From Nissolia schottii (Eukaryota > Streptophyta > Magnoliopsida > Fabales > Fabaceae): a DNA stretch of 64,000 nucleotides. The notes under the pieces were generated by a model. That model had not been told where the DNA came from. It saw nothing but the letters and a program-made list of their open reading frames with translations, and ran no database searches. Below, piece after piece: positions 13,741 to 26,290 of this stretch. Within the stretch, counting starts at the first letter, position 1, and each line of letters begins with the position of its first letter. The stretch spans positions 489,977 through 553,976 of the forward strand of contig QANU01016478.1 of the NCBI GenBank assembly GCA_003254905.1, written 5' to 3'. The position numbers and the translations under genes are program-made.

Positions 13741-13771
13741 TATTATATTGTCCCATGGAGCTGCCAAATGG
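13705..13771 (-). promoter_or_regulatory. Telo-box and site II motif near SR45a-like start
   Basis: On the gene strand a telo-box-type AAACCCTAACCC lies at about 13705-13716 inside the first intron, and a GGCCCA site II motif lies at about 13766-13771 just upstream of the start codon. Paired telo-boxes and site II motifs are common in plant genes for RNA and ribosome functions. Function is inferred from motif and position. Confidence 0.35.
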
Positions 13772-15502
13772 GCCAGTTCTGTGTAACTCAACCTGGACTA
13801 AAAAATGGGTTTGATCGTAATTTGTTGGGCGTCCAAAGTAACATCTTGGGCTCTCAAGCCTGACCCCCTCCCCTCATAACCAGAATATAACTCCGAAGTA
13901 AAAAAATATACGTGTCTCAAATATTAAGATATAAAAATATTTTTATTTTTTTAAATATAAATTTCTGGTTACAAAATAATTTGTCAGGAAATTGCCCTCA
14001 TATTTATATCTGTATTACAAATAATTATATTTTTCTATTCTTTTTGATAATTTACTTAGTTATATTGCTATGCAATAACCATATAAAATCTATTCACATT
14101 ATTATTAAATCAAATCATATTCATCTTTGTTAAGTAGCACGATTTGATTGAACAACAATACAAATAATAATAATAATTAGAGGTGGGTATGCGGTTTGTT
14201 TAGCCCGGTTAGCGATAAATCAAAAGTAAACGGATTGAACCAGATTGGTCCGCAAAATAAATGGACTGACAACTATACCAGCCTCGCGTCCGCATCGCAC
14301 AACCCGTGGGGTCTGCAGGCCAGCTCGCATTATATTTTTTTTAAAAGTTTAAACTTTTAGTCTATCATATCTAAAAAAAATTAGTTCATTAAAAAAAATT
14401 GCAAAAGGAAAAAATTTAAAATCCAAGTAAATACGTATAAAATCATTATTCCTTGAACTTACAATGATAAAAGGTTAAGGAAATTTTGCAAGGAATTTGA
14501 GCTTTTGTGGAATGAGTGTAATTTGTGGTTATTTCTTATTAGTTGGGTTGAGTGATATAAGAAAAATATTTTAAACAATAGGTGAATAAAAAAATAGATA
14601 AATAACAATTGTAAATAAATAAATAAATATATAGTGGAGTAGTCTGCATGTTGGCATTTAAACAGATCATCACAAACTAACTACTCTTAACCCATACAAA
14701 TTGAGCACTTCGTGAGTCGATCCCTAAATCATAACTCATATACCCACCTCTAATAAAAGACTTATTTACAATATAAAATAATTTATATTTAATTTTTTTA
14801 AAAATAATATATCTAAATAGTTTTTTGGTTCACATAAAAACATAATTTTTTATTATAATCTATACTATTATATAACAATAATTCAAAAAAAAACTAACTT
14901 GGTCTCTCAGAAGTTTTGTTTCAAGTCCAGACTTGATATAGTAAATATTTCATCCCACTACTTCCACTTGGGCCCACTTTTCATACCCACCATCCACATT
15001 TATAACCGCAATTTGCACCATAAAGTGCCTTCCTGCCTGTCAGGACAGGCTAGTAGAAGAAAAACTATGCAGCCAAATAATGTACAAGAACAAAGCTGAT
15101 GTCTATAAAGGAGGTAGTCACTAAAGTAGGAATTAATACGGCACGCAACCATAAATCATTAATTGGAGACTTCGAGCAGATACTTCTAAATGCTGATTTC
15201 ATTATAAAAATATTAGAGTAAATGAATAAAATCAGTAACAAAAATAGATTTTAAATCTATTGCACAAAACAAACGGTATACATTGAGAGAATGACCAAAT
15301 AAAGGACTACACCGAATATAATCTATGAACCGGTGATGATCCTTTCAAACTATGAATCACTACTGTGGAAAAGATTTACAAGCGGTTTGAACAATCAATT
15401 TTTAAGTACAGAAAACTAAAACTTCACTCAATCTTTCCCAGTAAGGGACGGCAACACACGTCACAACCTTTACAAATCTTCAATCAACATGAATTCCGGA
15501 GA
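13772..15502. other. Intergenic DNA between SR45a-like and PLD genes
   Basis: AT-rich sequence with no credible coding exon. It holds the inverted-repeat-ended element at about 14175-14755 (separate entry). The part next to 15503 is likely PLD 3' UTR. A short perfect hairpin-capable sequence (CCTGTCAGGACAGG) lies near 15035. Confidence 0.5.
14174..14754. mobile_element. Possible non-autonomous DNA transposon, about 580 bp
   Basis: The left end reads ATTAGAGGTGGGTA and the right end TACCCACCTCTAAT, a 14-bp perfect inverted repeat about 580 bp apart. TAGAGGTGGG-type ends are seen in plant hAT-like elements. No clear target-site duplication is visible in the AT-rich flanks and no transposase remains, so classification is tentative. 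Confidence 0.45.
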
Positions 15503-18500
15503 TTACGTTGTTAGGATATCTGGAATTGTTGGAGAGTGAGCCCCCAGTATTTTACCTCCAGCATCTGGGAAATTCTCACAATCAGGAAGGGAGCTAAGCT
15601 TCCCATCGAGATCTACCTGTACAGGATACTTGAGAAGATGTCCTTGCAGCTCTGAAAATTCTTCAGAAACGAATCTTCTCCAATTATCTTCTGCGATCGA
15701 ATTCACTTTACGCACACACTCCAATCTCTCCGGTTCCTCAAAAGTTTCTTCTAACATGCCGAGATGCTCCGACCACAGTGACATTCTGTAACCATAAATC
15801 TGCAGGAACAGTAACCAGCCGATGCAATATTAAGTTCACCACTGAGGCGTCAGGTAATGAGTAATCAACTTCCTTTGAACAGACATAGCACCAAAAAGGC
15901 AAGACAGAAACATAGTTGAAAAGTCAAACCAACCTTGGTTTTTATTTGGTTAATTATCCACGACATCATGTAGTAATTTTAATGAATTGGAAAGTAGTCA
16001 TTTCCATTCAGTGTGAGATAACGGTGAATAGCAGGTCAACTTATGTACAAAATCATTATTAGTTTGATACAATTATAAGATATACTCATTTGGGATGAGA
16101 TATATGTGATTTCCAGCTCTTGAGTGTGCACCAGTTGAAAAGTCATATTTCATTTGCAGCTACAAAAAGGAGATCTCCTGATACAAAGTTTGCAGCAATA
16201 ATTAAAGCTTATGAAGAAATACAAACCTGACCACACGGATGTCTTTTCTTCCCAGACCAAGTATAATGGGGTTGGTATGCACCCATAGCTATCTCGGTAT
16301 CTTTAGTACCAGCCATTGATCTTTGGTTTATATTAGCTGACCCCAGTATAACATACTCATCGTCGACAATCATCCCCTTGGCATGCACGTAAATCATAAA
16401 TCGACGATATTTATATGATCCAGAGATCTGACAAAAAAAGTAGAATATTCACATGCTGTTTGTGATTAGTGTCTACAACTTTTGTAAGATAAGTATTTCA
16501 AATGTCAAGGTACTATTCACATTATAAAAAATGCTTGAGAGAAAAGTATTATGCTGTGTAAAGCCATAGACAAGCTGAATATTTTATTTAGAAATATTAC
16601 CGTAGCACCATTTGAACTTGAGGGTTCTTCATTAAATGCTTCTCGATTACCAAGGCAATAGAAGTTGAGGTAATCTTGTGGGTGCACGTCATCAAGTTGC
16701 ATTGATTTCAATTCTCTAGCAACAACCTCATACATCATTTGCATTGTCTGGCTCTGCATACAGAAAACAAAGAACTGAGAATAAATGTTTGTTTTTTTGT
16801 TGCTGTTCTGATCTTTGAAGCATTAGACCTCACACGAAGATCTTATAAAGTGGGGGGTGCATTACTCAGGAAAAAAATAAGTGGGGCGTACACTTGAGAG
16901 TGATCAATGGTTTGATAACCATTGATGAAAATGATCAATGGTTTGCATTTTGACAAGATACAAGCACACAACAAACGATGATTTGTTAGAACTTGCACCT
17001 TGATTACCTCATCAGCAAGTACTTACACCATACTCTCTAAAGTGCACTTCAGAGAAGCTGGATCCTTAGAATTCATATTCAGATATCATAAATTTCCATC
17101 ACTGGACAAATTTATAAACATTAGATAATCATTACCTGCCAAAAGAGGATTTCTTGCATAGCTCCAGTTTTGGGATCTCCTTCTGGCCACATTGGTAAAA
17201 CAATATAAACAGCAAATCTCTCCTTTGCTTTGATTTTACTAGCAATTTTAAGTGCCAGTTCCATTGGGATAAGATTATCAGCCCCTGGCCACAGATAACA
17301 TATGAATTGGCAATGACCAAAAATAAAAAATAAAGAGAGCAGGAAAGTGGAACATCTCATTATCTTTTTTCTCTTTTTCTTTAGAGCAAAAACATGCACA
17401 AATCAAGGAGCATGAAAGTAAATATATCTTGCGAACAAAGGTGGCTACAAGTCAATTAGTTTCTAAAGCAAATAAATAATATTACAATCAATATGATTAT
17501 TTTATCAGTCTAATTCACCCCCATACAAAATAATCCTTTCCTAACTTATCAAATTCTGAAAGGGATGTATATTTCAAAGAAATTTCTTAACACCCTACTT
17601 TATGCAAAGCAATTTCAGGTCATGGCTTGTCAGCAATTTAATCAATTATAGCCTCCATGACCAACAAGAGAAAATTCAGAGGTCAGGTCACAGGCATGAT
17701 GCTACTTTTAAGATTACTCTATGCAGTCAACTCTTTTTTTGTTTGGCTAAGATTAATATATTATGTGCAGAGCAGTAAGGAAACAATTTCACAAAAATAT
17801 AGACAACTATCCTAACTTATAAAAATAAGACTTTTGCTGACCTGCATCTTTATAAGATGGCCATGCATATGATGATCCAATAAAGTACTGGTTTTCAATA
17901 TAAATGAAGTGTTGAGCAGATCTGATCGCTTGAATGTATCCTGTTTGAATGCTTTTGTCAATAACCAAATCCTTAGCACAGAGAAGATTCTGCATCCAAA
18001 ACTAGGTTATTTGAAACTGCAAAAATATTTCAAAACAATCCATAGTATAAGATGTTAAAAATATAAAGGTTTGATTTGCACGTGTGCTGGATAGAGTACG
18101 CTTGAGTCAGCATATTTTGAGTTTTGTGTGCAGATATAATAGGATGAACTGAAATGGAAATGCTAGTTAATAAACCTGGGACAGAGCAACATCAACACGC
18201 TTTGGAAATCCTTTCAGGGATCCTGAGTCAATGGAGCGGAATATCTGTAAAATCATATTTAGCTCGAAATTAATTATCTCCACAATCAAGAGAAAATAAC
18301 ATGCAAGTAATATTTACTCAGCAAGCTTGCGTAGTCCAACCTGAACATGCCAGTTTTCAGGATCCTCTTCACTAGAAACCCATGCTATAGGGTCATCCTC
18401 AGGAACAATTGTGTGCTTTTCCTTTGAGGAAGAAGGAACGGAAGGACTTACTATCCATGAGATGCGTTCTATTCTTATCAAAGCATCATCCTGCCACTGA

Positions 18501-21500
18501 GAAGTTTTTTTGAAAAGTATAGCAAACTCTTTCCACTTAGTTGATTTTCTCCATCGCTGCTCGAAATTAATAAGAATATCATATGCAGCAGGCCCATCTA
18601 TTCTGCAGTGTAAATCATGCCATGGTTGCCTTGGAACCCTTGTTCCAGCCTATCATAGAAAGCATATATAACAACAGTGAGAAGTCATAGTAAATCAGAT
18701 GATGTACCATCTTTTCTTAAAGGGGAGAGAAAAGGAAAGCTTAAGTGTTACAAGATTGTAACAAAAGCTACTGCCTACATCTTAAAGATAGCAGCAAAAC
18801 ATAGCTAGCCTTCACACTGAATATTCCATAATGTGAAATGTTAAATAAAGAGAATTACACTATCTTATGTTAGTACTCCTGTAATTGTCCAAATTATTCA
18901 AATAAGAGAGGGATTTAATTATGCAGAGGTGGCATATGGGAAATGAATGCTAAAGAGGATAATCAGGGAAATGAATGCAGAAGAGGACAATCAGGGAAAT
19001 GAATATGCATGCAGGTGATTTTGTGGATTTGAGGGAAGAAATGCAGCTATATAAGTAGTAAGGGGAATGAGGAGAAGGGCAGGCAAGAATAGAGAGGTTA
19101 AGGGTCCCTTAATACCCTGGCTTGTTCTTTATTTTTTTTCTCTCTACATTTTCTGCATGTTTACTTGAAACTGATACCCCCACTGAAAATATCGGTTTCT
19201 TCATTAATAAACAGTATTTTTAGTCTATCTACTTGAGTAAATACCAGGTTCCTATCATCTTACAATAATGATAAGAAGAATAAACTCATAAACATCATTA
19301 GCTTTGTCGTGCAAACAACATACAAGTGACAAAATAACACAACGTACAAGATAGTTGGAGTTAACAATTACAAATGGTTACTGCGAATTCTATTATCCTG
19401 ATTAAGTCAAATAAACTTGATATCTGAGATTGTTTCAAAGCAGATAATTGTAAATCAATTAGGTTGCTCTGAACAAAATTCCAACTCAGAATTTGGCATT
19501 TAAAAAATGTGATGTAAATCATGTAATCTAATAATGATATAAAGGCAAAACCTATACCTACTTGGGAGCCAAGACAGCTTCCAGCTGAGGCCTGGTAGGC
19601 TAACATGAGGCATGCCTCACCTGGTGGCTACATGACAGAAAAGATCAACTACCTTATGCAGCCAAAAAAATCTTGCCTATGTAGTGCACAGTGGTTGGGG
19701 TAGGTTGGGATTTGGATAAGGGTCTTTAGTTGTGACAAATCCCAACGAACAAGGAATAAGAGAGATTCAGTTAATTAAAGTGAAAGGATTGGTTAGCCTT
19801 TAAATTCCATACTGTGGGTTCTTTACCAAGACTTTATGGCTGATATTACAAAATATGAATTCTCAAAGAAACTTCAGTATACTTGGTGACCAAGTAATCA
19901 ACAGTCTCTCTAAACAGCACTTTTCACACTATCTAATGGTGTACCCTCAAATTCAACCCTGTGACTCGTTGGTTTCACTGAAATATTATTGATAATATTA
20001 CCAAATATAAATTCTATTCAGAAGCTACTATATACTTGGCAGCCATTAGAGGGTCTACACTCTACAAAACCACTTGCCATAGAGTCTAAACAGTGCAATC
20101 TTTCAACCCTGTAATTTAGGGGTTTAACCAAGACATCCTGGATAATATATGACCAAAGAGATTCTATTGAAAAATTTCTGTATACTTTGTGGCCAAATCA
20201 TGGATTTAACCAGGGATGTACAGACAAAGTGGAAAACATAAATGTGAAGTTTAATGAGTTAATATGTCTAATTGGGCTGACAACTTACAGGAAATGTAGG
20301 GTTGTGGAAATCACCCTCAAATACAGTGTCAAGATCACGAAATAGTCGATGCTGAGGTGTGTCATAGCGACCATCACATAGATCAAGACCTCCTATAAAA
20401 GCAGTTATCTTTCTGTTATTACCAGAAGCCTGTGTGTCCACAATAACACATTTTTGGTGGTGTGTGAAGACGGTTCCAACAACCTGTATAATACCAATCA
20501 CAATCAACTTTACAGTGCTGTTTGGCTCAAAAGACAGGAGACCTTTTAACAAAGATGAATAATGCAGTTAGAAACAGAGGTGTATAAGAAATTAAAATAA
20601 AAGGAAATGTATCTGTTAACTTGAACAGAGAAATAATTTATAGGAAGAGATACATTTCCCATACTCCATTTTGTGTCTACAAAAAAACATACCCACGATT
20701 TAGAGCTTAGACCACAAAACACAGGGCATTTCACATTTGAGTATTTGACTCCACTGAAAATTAGCTCATAAAGAATCCTAGCTCCTGACAATATACAGGA
20801 GATGTATCAACTCTATGAAACTAACTAATCAAAAGAGAGAGAGAAAATAAATGCAACACCAACACGGGTCGACTATACTATGATCAACCATCAAGTCATG
20901 AATTGCAGGTCGTCAAACTCAAACAAAAGTTACAAAACTATATTACCAAATGTTATACAGTTGATAATAGCACTTGCCTGTTGTTTCAAGAAGCTCATCT
21001 TGCTGCTAGCATACCGTGGTGCAAGGACACACATAACAGATGAATGTTTGAAAAACTTCCTCGTTTCCTCATCATGAGTTTGCATCACTCCAGCCTGCAC
21101 TAAAAAAACCTGAATTAGAACAAACAGCAATTCAAAACCACACTTCCTCAAAGACCATCAACAGCAACAACTAAGTCTTATCACACTAGGGGATTGGCTA
21201 CATGGATCAGACCAATTAGCAACTAAGTGAAATAGTTATAACAAGCCTTGTCCTATTGAGTTCAGCTACATGTGTCGTATCACAAGCATGTTTATCACTA
21301 TCAATTGAACTAATCTGCCATGTCTACAAAAAAGAAAGAAAGAAATGAGTGCTAAATTGAGTACGTTACAATAAAGGTCTCACCGACTTGAAGAATAGCT
21401 TGTCATGGGAAGTCTTATCATCCCAAACCAGCAGCAGAACCCTAACCCCTTCCCCAGACTTGTACTTGAGCAACTCGCCAAGGGTCAAGTCTCCGCCTCT

Positions 21501-22334
21501 CGGCAACGGCCTCGTGGGTTCCCTCACGAGCCTAATCTTGTGGTAAATCGACCAGCCAACAAGATATACCATGTGATGAGCCTCAGAGATTGCGTAACAG
21601 ATATCTTCCCAGCAATTAGGTTGCTTATACACCTTCCCACCTTCCAGCGGAATCTCCGGTAACAACCCGTTGCCGCAATGCGCGTCCTGGTACAGCCTTA
21701 CGGCGCTCCCCTTCCTCAACGGAAAGTACGTGTGCCTCACGCCCCGGTGCTCCGGATCCGCGGCGATGCCGCTCCTGTAGAGCTTGTTGTCCTGCACTGC
21801 CGTGAACTGCATCTCCATGCGGAGCGCCGTGTCAGGTTTCGGCGGCTTGCCCGAGGATGCGATCACCGGGAACCAGCCGGAGATAAGCTCGCCGGAGGCG
21901 ATACTCGATGCCGGAATCTTGACGGTCCCCATGGTGTCGGCGCCGAAGACGTCGTCGTCCTTGACGCGGAACTCGAGCTCCGCCACGCGATGCGCGAGCG
22001 GTATGTTGAACCGCTCGTTCCAGAGAGGGTTCTGCGCGTTGCGGATCACGCGCGTGCGCGCCACGGTGGCCTGCGGCACCGAGACGGTTACGTACGGGTC
22101 GCTGGTGATGATTTTCGGGCGGTGGCGGTGGGCGGCGTGGGGGTTCCCGTCGCCGTCGGCGGAGGCGGTTTCGGCGGCGGCGGCGGAGTGGAACTTGATG
22201 GTGTCGCAGGCGGTGATGCAGCGGCGGAATCGCTCGGAGACGATGTCCATGTTCGGCAGGCTGCGAGCCTGCATGATTTTGAGTTCAAGGTCGCCGTGGA
22301 GGTAAAGGAAGCCATTGTTGCCATTTTCCGCCAT
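15503..22334 (-). CDS. PLDDELTA: Phospholipase D delta
   Basis: Ten coding exons on the minus strand: 21384-22334, 20978-21094, 20289-20483, 18341-18649, 18176-18244, 17842-17989, 17136-17284, 16601-16753, 16227-16427, 15503-15799; total 2589 nt, 862 residues (Arabidopsis PLD delta is 868). Residues about 10-155 form a C2 domain for calcium and phospholipid binding ([19 protein letters not shown] is typical). Two HKD catalytic motifs are present: H365-x-K367-x4-D372 (HQKCVIVD) and H712-x-K714-x4-D719 (HAKGMIVD), followed by GSANINQRS. The protein ends in the family-typical LTT. The enzyme cleaves phosphatidylcholine or phosphatidylethanolamine to phosphatidic acid at the plasma membrane and acts in stress signalling. 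MAENG is the first in-frame ATG, although the frame stays open upstream. Intron 2 has a GC donor. Introns carry a solo LTR, a LINE tail and degenerate tandem repeats. Confidence 0.95.
18868..19257. mobile_element. Solo LTR, 390 bp, in PLD delta intron 3
   Basis: The element starts TGTTAG and ends CTATCA, an inverted TG..CA terminus. It is flanked on both sides by the perfect 5-bp direct repeat TCTTA (18863-18867 and 19258-19262), the hallmark of LTR-retrotransposon insertion. The interior has LTR-like promoter features (tataagtag near 19050) and a T-rich region. No internal domain or second LTR is present, so this is a solo LTR left by recombination. It also contains about 2.5 copies of a 28-bp repeat (18935-19010). 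Confidence 0.85.
19800..20210. repeat. Three degenerate tandem units of about 150 bp
   Basis: Within PLD delta intron 3, three consecutive blocks (starting about 19800, 19953 and 20098) share an ordered set of words: aaccctgt or similar, a gggttt..accaagac stretch, gataata..acca/aaatat, attct, and a tatacttgg-type end. Identity looks moderate, so this is an old triplication. Function unknown. Confidence 0.5.
21155..21230 (-). mobile_element. LINE 3'-tail fragment in PLD delta intron 1
   Basis: The stretch from acagcaacaac through cttatcacactagg to ggctacatggatcag resembles, in reverse, the (GTT)-tailed 3' end of plant RTE-type LINEs. It is related to the fragments at 40036-40167 and 56630-56850. 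No target duplication was identified. Confidence 0.4.
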
Positions 22335-25280
22335 AGAGGGAGGAGGGAGCGGGGCTGCGTTCCTGTGCGGCCGAGTGTAGAGTTTCACAATCTGTGCGCA
22401 ACGCAGAGTGTGAGAGAAAGAGAAAAAAGCGAAGCGGTTTTTGTTTCCTTTTCCTTTCTCCTTTATCCAAACTTTTGAAAATGGTTTGGAGTAGAGGAAA
22501 TGGTAACGTTTGGAATTGGAATGGCTTGGCAGATTGGAACTGAAATCACGTGAAGTTTGAGTTCGAGGGTGGGTTGCTGCAGTGGGTGGGTTACTCAAGT
22601 ACCTCGCTGGCGCCTTCACAAAATTCCATGCTCCCTTTTTTTAACTTAAAAAATATAACTTTTATGTCAATTCTTTAGTTTAATAAATCAGCTTGAAATT
22701 GAAGTTTGATAACATCAGAGGTGGGTCTCTCAGGAAATCGGATCATACAAGTGTGATCCTAAGAAGTTATAGCCATCAATTAATTAAATAATTCCAGCTG
22801 GCTATAATTGATCCTGATTGAAATGGAGACTGGAGAAGTAGAATCGTAGGATTACATAGAAGCCAATCGACAATGCCCTGCGGATCTTTACACGATGGCT
22901 TCTAAATTATTATAATAATAAAAAATGCTATATACTTTTTGGCATTATTAGAATAAATATAGTATCCATCTTCGTTGTTATTGAATATACTAATGTAAAT
23001 TTGATCTCGTGTTCTACGAAGTAGTTGATAATTTTGGGTAATGTATGTTACTGTAATTTGGGCAACGTGTACGTGTAATGGACCACCACCTCGTGGCCTC
23101 ATCATCCACGTTGTTGGTGTGGTGGGTGCAGATAATATGGGTAGAGAGCGATACATCGTTTTCACTGTGGACTCGGATTTGAACACACATGACACAATAG
23201 CTAATTGTGGGCCCACAACGTGTGTCCGACCATGGGCTTGGGTTCTTTTTGGAAATAAATGATTATGTGGTAAAGTCGCTTGCTTTTATCCTAAAAGTCA
23301 TTTTTACAACTTGATTATCTTAACAACTTTTCTTTGAAAAATATATTTTAAGGGATAAAAGTCATAAATAATTGACACACAAAGTAAACATCATTAATGA
23401 TATTTTTTCTAACGAGTACTGTGACATTCTTATTAACAATTTATTGATAAAATAATAAAAACAATAAAATTACGTTTTTTAATTTTTATTTTATATTTTT
23501 ATTATTTTATTCACAAATTATAAATCATGAATTATAGGAAATAAGAAGCCGAAAATGAAAGAAATCAAAGAAGGTAATAGTTAGTGCACTAATTATCAAA
23601 ATTCAACAATTAAATAGAAATAGTAGTAGTTTTTAGGATTCAACGAATTCTATTCTCCCTCGTCCTCTTCTCATATATGAGTTTATTGAGTGAATTTTAC
23701 AAAGCATTACACTAAATTTTCCTTTTAACAAAGAATTCATCTAAAATTTAGTTAATTTAAACTCAATCTCTTTAGAAGAGTGAGATGTAATTTCATTAAA
23801 TTCTAAACAACTGACCTTCATATAAATGATTTCTTACATGCCACCATGTTATTCACTGAATTAAATTTACACTTATTTATAATTAAATTTATTAAATAAT
23901 ACAAAATCTTTATTAATCTAACAACGAAATACAGACAACCGCTGGAGTTCGATAAGTTAAAAATAGATATTATTCATAGAAAGGGGCCCAATAGGGAGGG
24001 GAAAAGTTGGGTTAATGACTTGAGAAGTAAGTAAGCCAATGGTATATTGCATAGTTGGTCGTGAGGTGTAGCATATACTTTCTTGTGTTGGCGTATCTTC
24101 AAGCTACTCAATAACATCAATCATTATCTTTTCCATTAGAGGACGCATCGATGCGAATCTCCATCCCAAAGGGCAAAGGGCTAAAAACTTCGCTTTCCTT
24201 TTGTAGATGCCGATAATAATAAACAATTTTCACTTCTAACAAATAGAATCGATGTATGCGTTTGAACTTATTGATTATTTTCTAAAGTATCTTTACAGTA
24301 GTTCGTTATTTTTTTCTTTGATGATTGAAAAGAATATAAAAAGAATCCCTACTAATATTGGACCAAAATAAAATCAAAGTGAAACTCTTAATCAATAATG
24401 CATAGTTTTTTTTTTCTAATTCAATATAATTTGCATATATATACACACACACGATTAAACCAGTACCCATTTATTGTTTATGCAAAAGCAAATCACAATC
24501 AGCAATCTATTAAAAAATATGAATGGAAACTAATTCTTAAGATGATGGCTCTGTACAAGTTTGGAATATGGGTAATCAGAAAGATCACCATAATTCGTAC
24601 AAACATTGCATATTCGACACCCTAAATCATTATGTCCTCCTATGTTGTAGAAAGTTACATCCACCTTTCAGTTGGTGTCACATCAAAATCACACAATGAT
24701 CCCCCTGCCAATCATAATCTTCTTAGTTGTACCCAACAGTGGGACTTTGACTATGGATAATGGCTAAAACTCTATTTCTTTGGCTCTTCATTACTTAGCT
24801 GAAAGCTTATATAACTTTTAAATTATGGTTTAAACGCCTTAAACCAAATTTATTGAAGAGTTTTGAAATTTTAACCATAGTTTGAAATTTTAAGCATTTT
24901 TTTTTTTTTGTTTTGGTCAAGAGAAGAATCAAGCGTGATAAGAACTAGTATTTTTTTTTTTCAGGGCAGGGTACAAACTTTCTGTTTGTCATTAATTTTA
25001 AGGTTTTGCTTAAGGTACTTGATGTTACGAAAATTAAAGTTATAAAAATTTTGTGAAAATTTTTAAAAAGTTTTTAATGCAAATAATACATTTAAATTTT
25101 TTAACATATTTCACTTTAGATTCCTTGACAACTAGGCTTAGTGTTTATTTTTATAAACAATGGGACTAACAAAGCTCAAACCAAAATATTACAATCTCAC
25201 TATAAGAGAAAAAGGGGTACCAGCTTCGTCAACTAGAAAAGCAAGAGAAAGAAAATGAGAAACATCAAAAGTATGGAAGC

Positions 25281-25744
25281 CTAAGAAGCACTGACATAGA
25301 CACAACATGACACACCACACAGTGACACACAATTTTAAAAATTTTACAGAACACTGACACGGCATATATAGGTGTAAAATGAAAATTTATAATAATATCT
25401 TAATATTTTTATTGATACCAAGCTACTAATTTTTAATACTTTACAAATTCCTTTCAAAATATATGAAATATTCAATATATTTTCATGTGTCGATACTTGT
25501 TAATTTTTAAGGATCCATATTATTATAAATTATTTAATATTTAAATTACTTGTTACTCAGACATGACTCAAAAAATATTAAGATATAGCTCAGACACGCT
25601 TAGATATGACTAATTGTAAATTCTTTATTTGGATACTTTAAGAAACATGTAACACATGTGTCAAATGAGTGTTTTTGTCTGTCAGTGTCCGCAATGTATC
25701 AGACACGAGGCACAACAATCCAATGACGTGTCTATGCTTCCTAG
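25281..25744. mobile_element. Non-autonomous hAT-like element, 464 bp
   Basis: The left end CTAAGAAGCA and right end TGCTTCCTAG form an imperfect inverted repeat. The flanks ATGGAAGC (25273-25280) and ATGCAAGC (25745-25752) match at 7 of 8 positions, fitting an hAT 8-bp target duplication. Both ends carry a run of GACAC-rich words (gacacaacatgacac; gtgtccgcaatg), typical subterminal repeats. No transposase is present. Confidence 0.6.
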
Positions 25745-26129
25745 ATGCAAGCCTAAAGATAAATTATGTTCATACTTAGCCAAAACATCAACACAAAAAT
25801 CCGCTTTCCTAGAAACATGACAAGAGAGACCTATATTTAGAAGAACAATAATAGCTTTCACTAAGAGATAATAAGGGTGGCTAAGATATAGAGGGACTTG
25901 ACTAAAATTAGCAACACACTTGAGATTCAATTTAAAGATCACTTACTAAAAATCCAAAGGAGCTACCCAAAAACTGCGAACAAATACACTCCAAAACTCA
26001 ACAAAAGTGACAGGATGAAATCTAATGTTATAATTAAAAGTAGATGTAAAACCATTATTCTAGCCCCTAGTAATTCCTCCACAAGTGGATGAGTTGCCGT
26101 GGTTAAACACGGACCAATCATTATCCACT

Positions 26130-26290
26130 TTACACCCACCCAGAGCCTTAGCTAAACCCATAATTTTGTGTTTTTGGGCCTTGTTCCAACTTTGTGCTTT
26201 CTTCTAGTCCCTTTAGGAATTATTGAAACCATGTGAACCGGTGATGAACAAGGCTCAACAATTTTGGAGGGCAACGAGGTTAACAGGACC
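26130..26290 (-). pseudogene. Decayed paralogue fragment of the 27.2-kb gene
   Basis: Reverse-strand translation gives SIIPKGTRRKHK and then RPKNTKLWV, matching SIIPKEARRNKR and RPKLVLWIS in the intact gene at 27186-27632, in the same order. The segment between them (the EPSSPKVSCMAQ part of the intact protein) is missing and a stop codon follows soon after. It looks like an older tandem copy with an internal deletion, about 1.3 kb from the intact gene. Confidence 0.5.

Noticed and set aside
21678..22478. 266-residue open frame on the plus strand
   Set aside because: It is the antisense shadow of the GC-rich first exon of PLD delta.
24060..24170. Possible receptor-kinase C-terminal relic on the minus strand
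   Set aside because: Only a loose ASMRPLMEKI-like match with a stop following; too weak to annotate.
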